A model generated the notes under the pieces. The model saw nothing but the letters and a program-made list of their open reading frames with translations. It ran no database searches and was not told the DNA's origin. A program made the position numbers and the translations under genes. A DNA stretch of 64,000 bases from Boletus sp. NGJ (lineage: Eukaryota > Basidiomycota > Agaricomycetes > Boletales > Boletaceae): assembly GCA_019096195.1 (NCBI GenBank), contig JAGTXK010000227.1:1-64000 (forward strand). The letters run 5' to 3'. This document shows positions 31,960-49,669 of the stretch, piece by piece. Each line of letters starts with the position of its first letter. Position 1 is the stretch's first letter.

Positions 31960-34171
31960 TCACCGCCCCTTCTCAAGGACAGTACTGTGCCGTCTGTGAG
32001 AGGACGCGAGCGTCGGCGGCGACAACCATCCCCCCCCACTCGCCCGTTTCTTTTGCTTGTCAGTGGGCACCAACAGCGGCGACGTCAACGCGCTAAACAT
32101 GGACGCCCGCTTCATGTTCACGTTCATCCCCATCTCGTCTGCTCCGCCCCCACCACGGCTTTCGACGCCCGTGTGCGGGGATCCCTGCTTCCCGTTCGTA
32201 CTCGGGTCAGGATGTGTACTTCCGAGAGGGCGGAACAACCGCGCAGCGACCGTCGCTGCACGCTTGACATGCCCATTCCCATTCGGTACTGCCCCCTTGT
32301 CCGTCCCATTCCTCATCCCTATCCCTATCCCCATCCCCATCCCCATCCCCACACCTCTCGGCAACACCTTTACCGTCCCCCTCGGATCCATCATCCACTG
32401 AAACGCCACCAGCGTCATGAATGCGTCATTCCCCGCGTTATGCAACACGCATGGCGGGTCAATCGCAAGCGAGTGCAAGAGCCCGCTGAGGCCGAGTAAC
32501 GACTCTGGTAAACGGGCTCTGCCCGTCTTGCGATCGTGCATCGGGCCACGTTCACCAGTGATGAAGAGCGCGCGCTCGAGGTAGGCGACGTCAAGGATGA
32601 GGATGTTGTTTGGGAGTTCTGGACGTCCCGTTCATATCGGGTTTGCGTTCGGAATGTTAGATGTCCATGACGTACGGAGGTGGAAGATACAATCAGAGGA
32701 GATAGATCCCATCATGTGAGTTGGACAGAGCTACGTGGGGACAAGATCGGTGGACATACTGATCTTCATCTCTTCGAGGCGCTGCATAATCACCTGAATG
32801 CCATGTCCGACAAGCACGACATTATTGGCAACCGTCTCCGAGTCTGGGCTGACGAGACTACTGTCCAGGGGCATCAATACAACACAACACAAAGGCAGAC
32901 ATGCTTGAACGTGCGTTCAAGGCTCACCTGAGGACAGATTGGATGATACGTGGCATTTTCGTTTTAGGTACCACTTGGCTTTCTCCAAACTTTTTTTTTT
33001 TTCATTTTGGTCATGTTCCAATGGGAACATAGATGAATGTTTGTAATGTCAATAGAAGCACGGTTAGCTGGTCTAGAACGTTACGCACGGCATACTACCG
33101 TTCTCAATCCGACAACCATAGCCCAAAAGAAAACATGAAGACGTGAGTTGCGCATCAATAAAGCCCTCTTTGGGCGTAACAAGATCAAAACGGCGCAGAT
33201 AAAACGCACCTGCCACGACACAGTTGGCGACGCCTTTTTGAATACGTCTGCGTATTCGGAGATGATGTAGTGACCCTTGCTGTGGTGACTCAGCGACCAA
33301 TGCCTTGCCATAAAACCGCCACCCAAGAAAACGCGCACCGGTAATTCGTGTCGGGTACAGGCGGCCACGCGCCCGCTCTAAAGTCACCTTGTCAGCATCA
33401 CGTGCATGGAACGAGTTCAAGGACATACGCCTCGAGATAGCTACACCGGATAGTTGCATATCCCCATTCGATGCACGACCGATCGTTCCTTTCGAATGAT
33501 TCAAAATCGATGGCTAAAAATGTCTTCTCCCGCGTGGCCCAGAGTTCTCGGATGGCGTTCGGGTCACCAGCCCGCACGCGGACTTTGAGCGCCGCCAGGG
33601 TGACGGCAGGGAGCGCCGTGTGGAGTTTCTTGTAGGATGCCCAGTCGTTGATGTGCCGAAGGTGTCGTTGGGAGGTCTCGAAAGGCGTGACGAGGAGTAT
33701 ATTGTCCACTTGGGGAAGCGTCTCTCCGAATCTGCAGGCGAATGGACATAGGAGGGGTGGAGGGGGGTGAGCAGGATAAAGAAAGGACATACCGTGTCTT
33801 GATCATCTTGACGAAGGCGGCAATGGAGGTCATGCGCGTCACGATGTGTGCACGCCCGGTACGTGCATCTGTGACGGTGATCACGGGCCAGGAGAAGGCG
33901 AGGAACTGTTCAAATGTCTCAAAGAACTGACCCCACGTCCGATCGTGCCTAGGACGATAGAAAGAGGAATCAGCGGAACGTTGGCGTCAGTGTGGGACGC
34001 ATGCGGTACCATGCTACAGCGTATAGTTGGAAATACCCCATGTAGGCTGAGTAGACCTGGGAGGTCGGGGATCGTTAGCGTTATGTATGCATCCTGAAAG
34101 TCTGGAAAAGGACGCACAGACTGAAGGTCATACTCCCAGCCCTGAGGATCAACCAAGTAAAAGTCAGACAT
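31960..34171 (-). CDS. Gfd2/YDR514C-like protein with RNase H-type 3'-5' exonuclease fold
   Basis: The ATG at 34171 gives MSDFYLVDPQGWEYDLQSV. Later exons give FLAFSWPVITVTDARTGRAH, then FLAIDFESFERND, RITGARFLGWRF, GHYIISEYADV, TVANNVVLVGHGIQVIMQRL, NILILDVAYLERALFI and CVLHNAGNDAFMTLVAFQWM. The DFE, GHG, LDV and NAGND strings supply the acidic residues of the DEDD exonuclease fold as seen in the Gfd2/YDR514C group. The tail is low complexity and includes a Gly-Met/Ile run encoded by a CCCATC-type hexanucleotide repeat. In yeast Gfd2 has been linked to mRNA export. Activity here is inferred from conserved residues. Exon borders are approximate. Confidence 0.8.
32308..32352 (-). repeat. In-frame hexanucleotide repeat inside the Gfd2-like gene
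   Basis: Tandem CCATCC/CTATCC hexamers read on the minus strand as alternating Gly-Met and Gly-Ile. The repeat length is a multiple of three and keeps the frame. Confidence 0.7.
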
Positions 34172-35947
<1,776 letters not shown>

Positions 35948-37569
35948 TCCACTCGCCGTGGTGCCGACGATGTATGTGCGTGCACGCTACGTGGATATGG
36001 AGTACATACGAACGACCAAAGCACGAGGATGCCAGCCTCCTCTTTTCCAGGCAACGTTTAGCCATGTACTTTTTTGTATCACACCTGTCCTGCATATACA
36101 ACTCATGATTTTTTATCTGCTTCCGCGTATTGGCAAGATGCTCTGCAGACCATCCACTCGTCCATCGTTATCGGGGGTTCAAATGGTCATTTTGCTAGCG
36201 AGCAAGCCCAGCCGCGCGAGGAGGAACCTGCAGGGCTCCGTACCAGGTGCCTCTCAGACACGCATTTGCCATCCCCACCCGTAAGCCTTATACAGTAACG
36301 CAACTTCCATCAACGTGACTCATTGATTGCAAAAACTACCTTGCATCGCCGACCTGATCATCATCGTTACGAGACAAAACCATTGGCAGCAAAGTACTCT
36401 GACAAACGCCAAGTGGTTGCTCCCTGGCACGTCCCGTCTCTTTATCTTCGAGTTATGACCGCATGGACGCGAATCGAGCGTCGCCCAAACGATAGTCATT
36501 TCCGGTTGCCGTCCGCGTCAAGTATTAGCGTCGATGGGTTTAAAATGGACTTTTTGCCTAGATGACACGTTTCGGGTGTGCACATGTAATAGCGCCCGGT
36601 GATCGACCATCCCCCCTCTCTCGCCCAAGCGAAAAAACCTCGACTTCTCCCGCTTCCGTTGATGCGCTGATCGTCCGCCGTCCGCGTATCGACAGGTCCG
36701 TCAGGATGCTGAGTTCATCCACGGTCCATTCTCACCGTCAACGCCAGTCTCACCCTCGAGCTTGCTACACCCACATCCACATCCACGCACGACCCGTTCG
36801 CTCTCGGAACGCACGTCCTTCCGACGTTGCTACTTGGATACCATATCTAATGCATACGAGCGTAACCCCCCGCAATCGGCACCATGAATGTGAGCACGCC
36901 GTCTATTTCCCAAAATCTTCGCTCGGATACTATTATACATACCCCTACGCCGCTCGAACGGGTTCACACCACCTTGGCACTATTCGAAACCGCGTTGACG
37001 GCTCGACCACTTTCACGTGTACAAGCGGGGGCTGGCTCTCCTGTTGCCTCGCCCTCCCCTCGCGTCACCACTTCATGCATGACCGGCCCAGCCGTCACCC
37101 CTTCTCCCATCTGCAGAGGGTGACACCAACTTGCATGTTCATCGAGGTTCCTGTGGATATAATACCGTCCAGTTCACGTACCGCACAACATCATCTTATC
37201 ACTATAACCGGAATAACGCCATCCATACACACAAATTAATCCAACATTTGTCCAAGTTCAAGCATAGCAGCATCAGCTCACACCAAATGAATGACATTTT
37301 AGATACCCCAACTTGTGTGCCGGGATCACAATCCCATACCACAACCCTCCATTACCAAGTAAAGAACAGGGTCAATGATATGAAATAGAGCGGAAATGAC
37401 GTTTTTGTCCAAGCGTCCAGGGAGAACTAGGTCCAATCACAAAGTACGTGCAATGATAGGTAATCAGCCTAATGTAAAGTGTCACCAAACACTGCAACCA
37501 AGTAAGAAAATGGTATATGGTATGAAACCCTAGCACAACCGAGCCAAAACGGGGTTTTTGGACAGACGC
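35948..37569. other. 1.6 kb without a recognised gene
   Basis: The plus frame 36562-37239 (225 codons) and overlapping 36884-37123 are open but look compositionally biased (His/Ser/Arg or Thr/Pro-rich). No family was recognised. It lies between the 3' ends of two converging genes, so some of it is untranslated sequence. Confidence 0.3.
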
Positions 37570-38377
37570 TTAGAAGACCATAGCGGCACCAGCAACCGCC
37601 GAAAGAACAAGAGCGGCAGCGGGAGCCACACCAATCAACTTGAAGGAAGCAGCACCGGACGAGTTCAAGGCCGAGGGGGTAGAGGATGCGGAAGAACTTG
37701 TTCCCGAGGCCACGGACGCGGACGACAAAACTGGACTCGCGGAAGTCGCAGTGGGAGCAGTAACGGAACCCGATGAGCTAAAATGACAATCATCAACCCA
37801 GTCGCTTTGTCAACAAACAATCACCCACATGGACGAGGCAGTGGAGGTCGTGGATGCTCCACTGGTCGTGGTTGTTGAGGCGGCACCAATGGCGAAGTCG
37901 CCACTCGTAGAGTAAACAGTGTTGATGTTACTACGAGATGACATGACATCAACACCGACCAAGAACCAAATACGGGAAGCCATACTTGTTAGCAACGGCC
38001 TCAAGGGTGTAACCATCTCTGCAGGAAGAGCCGTCAGTCAGTCACTGCAAATACAACGCGTCGGAAGAAATACAACGTACCCAGCTGGAACCTGAGGAAG
38101 TGTGATGGTGATTGACCCAAGAGCGGTCTGTATGTTGTTCGCAATGGCGAAGGAGTTGTGGAAAGCGCTATTGAGCAATTCGATGGAGAAGGAGCTAGGA
38201 TCCGTGGTGGAGGCCGTCCACGAGATCGTCGCTACACCTCCAGTCGTCCCACCCGTAATGGCGTTGATGGCCAAAGCCGAGACAAGGGGAAGCGCGAGCG
38301 CGAGCGTGCTTGACAACCGAACTGTGGGTGACGACGAGAAACCAAAGTGAGAGCACATACCTGAGCTTAGCGAACAT
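37570..38377 (-). CDS. KRE9/KNH-like GPI-anchored cell wall protein
   Basis: The ATG at 38377 opens a 17-nt exon. Splicing to an acceptor at TGTCAAG gives MFAKLSTLALALPLVSALA, a clear signal peptide. The mature part has ITGGTTGGVATISWTAS, SFSIELLNSAFHNSFAIANN and TALGSITITLPQVPAGDGYT, the Ig-like N-terminal domain of Kre9/Knh1 proteins. A Ser/Thr/Ala-rich stalk follows. The C-terminus ends in small residues and a hydrophobic tail (APAAALVLSAVAGAAMVF), a GPI-attachment signal. Such proteins sit at the plasma membrane or wall, with a role in beta-1,6-glucan in yeast. Length about 210-220 residues. An unspliced start at 38358 is a weaker alternative. Confidence 0.85.
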
Positions 38378-38759
38378 GTTGAATCGTAAGAGGGAGGCGA
38401 GCACGACGTGCAAGAGAGAGGAGAGAGATGGACGTGAAGGGAACTATGAAAGTTGAGGGAAGAGAAATGGAGCGGACGGCTTTTTATTCTCGGATGGTCT
38501 GAATGCCAACTTAAAATTCCCACGCCGCTTCTGATGCGATGCCAGCAGGCGTGCTTCGCGAATTTTTTTTCAGACTAGCGAGTCCCTTTCCAAGCGTGTC
38601 TACCCGAAGTTCATTGCAACCCTACTAACGTATTCTAATGGCCATTACGAACGAGACTCGTCTGCGTCATATCTCCATTTGAGATGGGAATGCATGTCGT
38701 GTTGTAAACACGCCCAGACGTTGACCAATCTCCCTCGAGAACAATTATAGTAAAACGGC

Positions 38760-39755
38760 CTAATAGATCTGCGTGGGAAAAGACGTCAGCGCACAATACG
38801 TATGAGACCAGACCAATGTACCTCGTCAAACGGCCGGGTGTCGTTAAAACAGCTCTCCCAAGCCTCGTTCACCGCACGCGCCGCTGTCGCTTCGTCCGGA
38901 CATTTTGGGTTCGCTCGAACTGACAAAATTGCCCTCCGACGAACACAAGCCTGTGTGCCCACCCAAAAATGTAACGGTTCGAGGGTTCACCAATCAATGG
39001 GTAGAAAAGGAGACGTCAAAGACGGATATAGCGAGCATGGGAGACACTACCTGGTGTTGTTTGGTGAATGACACGTGCCCCCGGCCGAGTTCACGCATGT
39101 ACCTGCAGTCCCCACTCAGACTGTTCGCGCGGATCTTTGCAGAGCACCGTCGGGTCAACGACGGAATGGGGCTCGACAATGAAATTTAGTTCTACGGACT
39201 CACCTCACTACAAGCGTGATGTCGCAAGTTGTGCCAGTCGACGTTAAACTTGCAGTGATCATACATGTGTATGAGCTCGTGTGTCAGGGTATCCTCCATG
39301 TGTCGCTTGCTGCCAGGATTGTTTTGGCATAGTATGATCGCGCCGGCTGGATGAAAACCACCGGAACGCGTAAGATCGCACGGGGCACACACAATATTCT
39401 CAGGTGGAACGGCGCAGCCAGAAAGACGAAGATGCTTGAGCATAAATACCACGGACGGACCTGGGTGGAGTGAGTCGCATTGAGTCATATCCACGAGCGA
39501 AGTGAACGCCGATTCGCAAGTACAAACTATAAGCACATCAGCATGAGGAAACAATGAGAAAGACGGACTGTAATTCATCAGCTCGGTCTTCCATTTTTCG
39601 CAACGAACGTGTTGCTGGTCCTCAAAGGCACGTTGGCGTTCTTTGGGAGTGATGCCAATGCCAGTCAGTACAGCAGCCTTCTTGAGCCACCTCTGAAATG
39701 CGGCCGAGTTGTCCGGCTCCGCGGGTGTGGATGAGGAGGAGCTGCGTTCAACCAT
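38760..39755 (-). CDS. ATP23: Mitochondrial inner membrane protease/chaperone Atp23
   Basis: The ATG at 39755 starts [20 protein letters not shown]. Exons give [20 protein letters not shown] (joined across an intron at about 39462-39569), [20 protein letters not shown], the zinc motif [59 protein letters not shown] and [14 protein letters not shown] ending at 38760. HExxH and the paired Cys are those of Atp23, which sits in the intermembrane space, matures Atp6 and helps assemble the F0 sector. The last exon codes only two residues and the stop. All expected blocks are present. Confidence 0.95.
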
Positions 39756-39938
39756 CGGAGGACTTTGTAGTGGACAAGCCCTTTAATGGTAAGTTACCTG
39801 TTGCTAACTTACTAACTTGCAACGTTAACGCTGTTCATGCATGACACCGACATTAATTGTAGCCGTTCTTAGTGCACGGAGCTGCTTCTATTCAATAGGT
39901 GTACAAAACGACAATACGCCGAAAAGCAGCGCAACCAC

Positions 39939-41744
39939 TCATCCCCTCTCCACAATCCCCCAACCATGCGACACCCTCCACAACACGTCTCCCACATATC
40001 GACTAAACGTGCTCCCCTCCGTCCCCACCACCGCCCACGCCCTACCCATCACCAGCGCATCCACAATCGGGGTTAGATGTCCCGCCAATTGCACCCCATC
40101 ATACCCGTTCCGCAACCCCTCAAGATGTGCCGTCTCTGTTGCGAATGACCCCAGAATAAACGTGCACGGAAACGCAAGTATCAAAGGCGCAAGTAGTGGA
40201 TCGTTGAGGCCATCTGGAGCATCGGTCGCAATGAACAGGGGCACGTTGAGGCGGCGGAGGCTGGGTGTTGTATGGAGCCGGCTGCGGCAGGGGAGCTTTG
40301 GGGAGAAGTTGTCAGGGAGGGGAGGCAGTCCTGGATGGGGTACTCGCAGACTGGGCATGTCTGGGGGTATCTCTGGTGGATCCACCATATCGTCGTCGTC
40401 GTCGCCATCGCCGTTACCTTGGTCGTTGCCATCCGTCGCCATCATCCGGCCCATCCTCGACAAAACGCTCTTCTCGAGCCCTAACGCCGTCTGCATATCC
40501 AGTTCCAGAACGTCCCGAATCAGTTTCCACCAAACGAGCCTCACATTCGCCCGTGCCCCCTTTTGAAAACGACCATCCCCCACACGCACATGCGCACCCA
40601 CATACGTCCCCCCAAGCACCTCCCCAATCCTCTCCGCAGCCAACGTCAACACAGCATTCGCAAACACCATGTGCCGCCTCACCTCTCCCCGTATCCGCCT
40701 GTTCTCCTCCTTCCGCAGTCGGAGTCGTGAGGAGCCAAAGAGCGTCCCGAGTTGGATGAGACGCTGCGGCGCCGCGGCGAGCGTGTCTATGGGAATGGTA
40801 TGGAGGTACTTGTCGCCCTCCCGCGCGGGTGCAGGTGTATCCACGAACTGGTACTCGTATGGCTCTGTATCAGGGAGGTGGAGCGTCTCGTTGTGTCGCA
40901 CGCCCAACCATTCTGTTCTCCATGCCGCGGTCCCGTTCGACGCGCGTACGAGCGCCTGCTGGGCCGCGATTGGTCCCAAATCCACCAGCCACGCCCACGG
41001 GACGAGCGTATATGTCATGTGATCTGCACATTCATCCGGCCGTGGTACGTCCACTGGGATGCGCGCACAGTGGACACGCCCTTGCCGTTTATCACTGAGC
41101 CGGAGCATCCGGGCGAGTGTGCTCGAGCGGACGTAGCGCAGGGTTTTGGGGCCAAGGCGAGCGGGTGGGACGAGGAGGGTGCGGTTGAGGAGACGTGCAA
41201 GTGTAAAAGCGTTTTCTAGGGCGATACGTTGGTTGTGGAGGCCGCTGTGAGGGAGGTAGGCGAGGTAGGTGGTGGTGACGTCGGCGCGGAGGGTGTGGAG
41301 ACGTGTGTCGGGTTCGTCGAGAATGTCGAGGGTAATGTCGAGTTGGTGTGAAGTAGTCAGATCCTGGTATGGCACGTGCAGCACAGCGAGAGGCGCGTCA
41401 GGCTCTTCCAAAGTGGTGCGCTGGGATGCGTCGACTATATAAGACCGAATCAGCGAGACCAAGAGAATACGCACAGACGGGGAGAGATGACTGTACCTCG
41501 TCTTGAATAGCCAATAGGCGCACGCGAAGCAGACGAGCACACCGCACGCCAGGAGCGCCAGGAGCATCGCCAAACGACGCGGGCGGCGGTGCGGTACATG
41601 AAGGTACACGCGCGAGGATGGATCTGAGGAATGGCGCAGGTTGGACCCGGGACGGGAACTACGCGGTGGACGCATGCGGTAGGCGCCTTTCTCGTCCGAC
41701 ACCGAGGGCGACTGGAAGGCATACCTCGCTGTGATGGACATCAT
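39939..41744 (-). CDS. O-fucosyltransferase-like type II membrane protein
   Basis: A single exon of 601 residues starts at the ATG at 41744. The cytosolic tail is basic, then a transmembrane segment (LAMLLALLACGVLVCFACAY) anchors a lumenal domain. GDP-fucose O-fucosyltransferase features are HSGLHNQRIALENAFTLARL near residue 170, VGAHVRVGDGRF in the middle (donor-binding HxRxGD) and TEGSTFSRYVGDVLWRV near the C-terminus. An acidic Asp-rich insertion (GNGDGDDDDDMVDPPEI) lies between the last two. The enzyme would act in the Golgi or ER. The family is widespread in agaricomycetes but acceptors are unknown. Codon use is more GC-rich than in neighbouring genes and there are no introns. Confidence 0.82.
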   Translation of the reverse strand: MMSITARYAFQSPSVSDEKGAYRMRPPRSSRPGSNLRHSSDPSSRVYLHVPHRRPRRLAMLLALLACGVLVCFACAYWLFKTRYSHLSPSVRILLVSLIRSYIVDASQRTTLEEPDAPLAVLHVPYQDLTTSHQLDITLDILDEPDTRLHTLRADVTTTYLAYLPHSGLHNQRIALENAFTLARLLNRTLLVPPARLGPKTLRYVRSSTLARMLRLSDKRQGRVHCARIPVDVPRPDECADHMTYTLVPWAWLVDLGPIAAQQALVRASNGTAAWRTEWLGVRHNETLHLPDTEPYEYQFVDTPAPAREGDKYLHTIPIDTLAAAPQRLIQLGTLFGSSRLRLRKEENRRIRGEVRRHMVFANAVLTLAAERIGEVLGGTYVGAHVRVGDGRFQKGARANVRLVWWKLIRDVLELDMQTALGLEKSVLSRMGRMMATDGNDQGNGDGDDDDDMVDPPEIPPDMPSLRVPHPGLPPLPDNFSPKLPCRSRLHTTPSLRRLNVPLFIATDAPDGLNDPLLAPLILAFPCTFILGSFATETAHLEGLRNGYDGVQLAGHLTPIVDALVMGRAWAVVGTEGSTFSRYVGDVLWRVSHGWGIVERG

Positions 41745-42187
41745 AGTCAACTTTGCTTGTTCTGGACGCGGTCAAGTAATTGTTTGCAGCTGTACTTGAA
41801 TTCCAAAGGCTTTGGACCAAATATGGTAATACCTGCAAAGGAAGGAAGAGTAATATGTCCACGAAGAGTGCGCTTTCTCGAGTTGGAGGCATCTCAGCAT
41901 GCTCCGAGAGGTGCAATTTCAGCCAAATTTTAGACCCTCCTCAATGCCAGGCCGTAGAGTGATAACTTTCACTGGATCGCGTTGCTACCCGTGGATGCTC
42001 GAATAAGTAAGACAACCCTCTTACTGTCCAACGAGACAACGTAGTGGACAACCAATGGAGTCCCACGAACCAACGACAAGTATATATACAAGGGGGATAC
42101 GAGGGAAGAGAAGGAGAAAAATGCATGCGTAACGGATCACATCCGTGGGGCGTGTCTAACCACACCCGCGTCCGAAACCCGTCCCTC

Positions 42188-46653
<4,466 letters not shown>

Positions 46654-47106
46654 GTCGTCCACGGTCGTGGTCAAACAGGATGTTGGCTGTGACAACGTGA
46701 CTGTGACAGGCGCGAAGTGTTCGCCACTCTGGCAGGCGTCGCAGCTTGAAGTATTCACTTACATGGAGGAACGAGTCTTCCAACTTGTCTTGGCTTACCT
46801 TGGGGAGACTAGGTAATAGCGACACAAGCAAGATCCACTGAATAAATGGAAATCGGGTACACGGGTCATTTCCTGGAATCTTCGTACTTGCACTGTTACA
46901 CGGCTTTTTGTCAATTTGCCCGGACAGCATCGTTGGCAGCTTGTGTCATTCGCTGTCAGCATGTTCATCCGAACTATAAGGTAGGACACGGTGGCCTGAT
47001 CGCACTGAGTCTCAGGACTCGAATTCCGAAGAGCATGTGACCGTGCCAGAGCATACCAAAATATTGCATCCTTAGTACCAACTTCACAACCGTCGCACTA
47101 GATATC

Positions 47107-47458
47107 ATGGCCGTTTCAATCAACGCACTCCCGGTGAGTGGTTAGATCGATCTCAGACGATCCAGACGCTGTCGTCATTCCTTGTATCTGACTCGGACAC
47201 CAGGGTTTATTTTCATATTTGTTAACCATTTCTCCTAACGTCAACTCCAATGGCACGGTCACGATGGGACTCGCGGCCATGCGGATTGGCATGCAGGGAT
47301 CGTTAACTGACACACCAATAACCCTGAGTGACCCGTGTTGTAATCGCACTCGAATTCCCGATCCTGGATGTCTGTGGTACAACCCATCCTTACGTCTCAG
47401 CCAGACTGCAGATCGGGATTTGGTCAGGAATAAGCAAAGCACGCTCAATTCCCCATAA
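47107..47458 (+). CDS. Small hypothetical protein
   Basis: An ATG at 47107 (MAVSINALP) with a good GTGAGT donor can splice to an exon from about 47204 (GLFSYLLTISPNVNSNGTVT), giving about 92 residues with no stop until 47458. I recognise no family. It lies 120 bp upstream of the first DUF6534-type gene and on the same strand, so it may instead belong to a leader of that gene or be chance. Confidence 0.25.
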
Positions 47459-47581
47459 GACGTTGGCATTGCCTCTCTCATTCATCTTCCCCCCACCCCT
47501 CTGTCCTCCATTTTCATCCCGCCTGGCGTCCCTTCCTTTCTCTCTTATCACATAACCGCTGTTGAAACGTTGACCGCTGAT

Positions 47582-49669
47582 ATGACATTCCTCATCGATG
47601 CAACATTCGGTGCCCTCCTGGTTGGTGGGTTCTGCGCTGCAACGTGAGTACCCGTTCTCGCCATGTCGATTCATGTCCAACCTTGCTCCAACTGTAGCTT
47701 GTCGGGGGTTGTGGTCGTGCAGACTTTCCTCTACATCAAGATGTTCCCGCAAGATTCCGCGAAGGTCAAAGCCATTGTAAGTCGTCCTGTATGGTCCCGC
47801 CCAACGTCCTGAGCTCACATTGTGATTAGGTTGGTTCTGTATGGTAAGTACCCGTCGCTGCGTACTCGCTCCGTCTGTCAGCGTTCTATTTCCCTCCCTT
47901 AGGGCGCTCGACACTACGCACAGCCTATTGGTCTATACATCCATCTGGATTTATTTAATCACGAATTATGGTAACGAGATACAGATAGACACAATCCCAA
48001 TGTACGTATGCGATTTTGCCGTTCTATCATTGACTGGCATGAAATGGTCATCTAGTCCACTGGCAGTATGTGCATTCTGATCTTCCTTCCTTTCCTCTCT
48101 AACCTTCATATTGCAGTTGACGGTTATAAATACCGTGAGTGTAATCCCTTATAGTCTTAGTGCAATAGCCCCACTACTGTGGTCCAGGCAATCCTGACGT
48201 TCATCGTACATTGGTATTATGTTTTCCCAGATGCCGTCCGCCTAGTTTGCTGACCCCGTTGCCAGTTTTTTCTCACATCGCATCCACAAATGTGAGTAAT
48301 ATATCACCATCCTGAACAGCAAAGTTTACACTTTCCTAGTGAGTCGACGGAAATGGCGATTCACGGCGTTAATTGTAAGCACCACCTTCACTTGAAAGCG
48401 GGACCTGGGACACAGCTGACCGACAGCGTAATCAAAGTTGGTGTTGGCGTTCTTCCGTCTGTGTACGTGCCCGCGTATCCTTTCCATCAACACATCAATG
48501 ACCCAAATGAATAAGGTTGTGCATCAGGTAAAGGAGATCGAATCACGAACCACTAACTGTCCATTAAACTCGTTGATCCCCAACTTTCAGTCACAACAGC
48601 CGAAATGTAAGACATGTCCTTCCCTGGCAGACCATAGCCCTGAATCCGATATGATAGGATACACATGAAAACGTTTACGGCGTTCAAGGCGAAATTCCGA
48701 GTGAGCTCGGCTAGCACTTATCGAGTGTTCGAGTCTCACCGTCTTGTTCTTGCAACAGTGGATCTTCACCCTCGGTCTAGCCATGTCATGCCTCGTAGAT
48801 GTTTTGGTCACGGGATTCTTGACTCATTCGTTGCAAAATCTGCAGAGCGACAAGAGGGCATCAACGAGGTAAGCGTTCAGTATCTCCGAGACCTTGAGTA
48901 CTAACGCTAATGCCCCACAGCTTGGACCGCATTATTAGCGCCGTGGTCCTGTATACCTTTGAGACAAATCTATTGACGAGGTGAGTTACTTCATGTAGTG
49001 CTCCTTCTCGCTAAAACACTTTCCAAGTGCTGCAACGATTGTGTCGATGATTTGCGTAAGCACCAACACGTGGATCTTCTGAACGTTCTGACTGTCGTCC
49101 AAGTGGCTCACAATGCCGAACAATCTTGTTTTCATGGGACTTCATTTCTTTATCAGCAAGTGTGCGTGGATAGTTTCCTTATATCAATACTTGTTCCTTT
49201 TCTGATGAGGGCTCTGCAGTATATGCAAACTCGTTGCTTGCCACGTGAGTTTTCAAATTTGAGCCTGTTTGTCACGTCATGGCGCGTCACCGGTCACCAA
49301 TCGCCTAGGTTGAACACACGTAAACAACTTCAACACCAACGACAACGTGCCGCCTCTACGGAGTTCCCTGCAGGGTTCCCCCGAATCTCTACTATACCAC
49401 GGAAAACAACGGGGAAACTTTCGGTGAGTCGATTCCCCATTGCCCCCATGCGATCGATGCCGACCATTAGTTTAGCCGCGCAATGAGACCCCTACACCTA
49501 CCAAGGTATGTTGTGATGTTCAGCGCTTTCTTGATCAGAGTGCACTCATCCCCGATCGGTAAACAAGCTCGAAATCACCGTTGAGAAAACGGTCGAGATT
49601 GGAGGCGATGAGTCCTCGCCATCACAGTGTTTCAAGCACGTGTCGATTATTGAACCCCAGCTTGAATGA
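47582..49669 (+). CDS. DUF6534-type multi-pass membrane protein, copy 1
   Basis: Many short exons. MTFLIDATFGALLVGGFCAA leads to SGVVVVQTFLYIKMFPQDSA, ALDTTHSLLVYTSIWIYLIT, AILTFIVHW, WIFTLGLAMSCLVDVLVTGF, LDRIISAVVLYTFETNLLTS and AATIVSMIC. This is the layout of the agaricomycete DUF6534 family: about seven membrane helices followed by a short cytosolic tail, with expansions in many species and unknown function. The C-terminal exon ends EIGGDESSPSQCFKH with the stop at 49669. The introns match those of copy 2. I cannot exclude a disabling change in the small middle exons. Confidence 0.75.

Noticed and set aside
37558-37776. Gly/Arg-rich plus-strand frame resembling an RGG protein
   Set aside because: It is the complement of the Ser/Ala-rich stalk of the GPI-anchored protein.
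39461-39569. Extra ATP23 coding segment ([17 protein letters not shown])
   Set aside because: It is open, but splicing it out gives the conserved [16 protein letters not shown], so it is intron.
40265-41219. Long plus-strand frames at 40265-40759 and 40752-41219
   Set aside because: Antisense shadows of the GC-rich O-fucosyltransferase-like gene.
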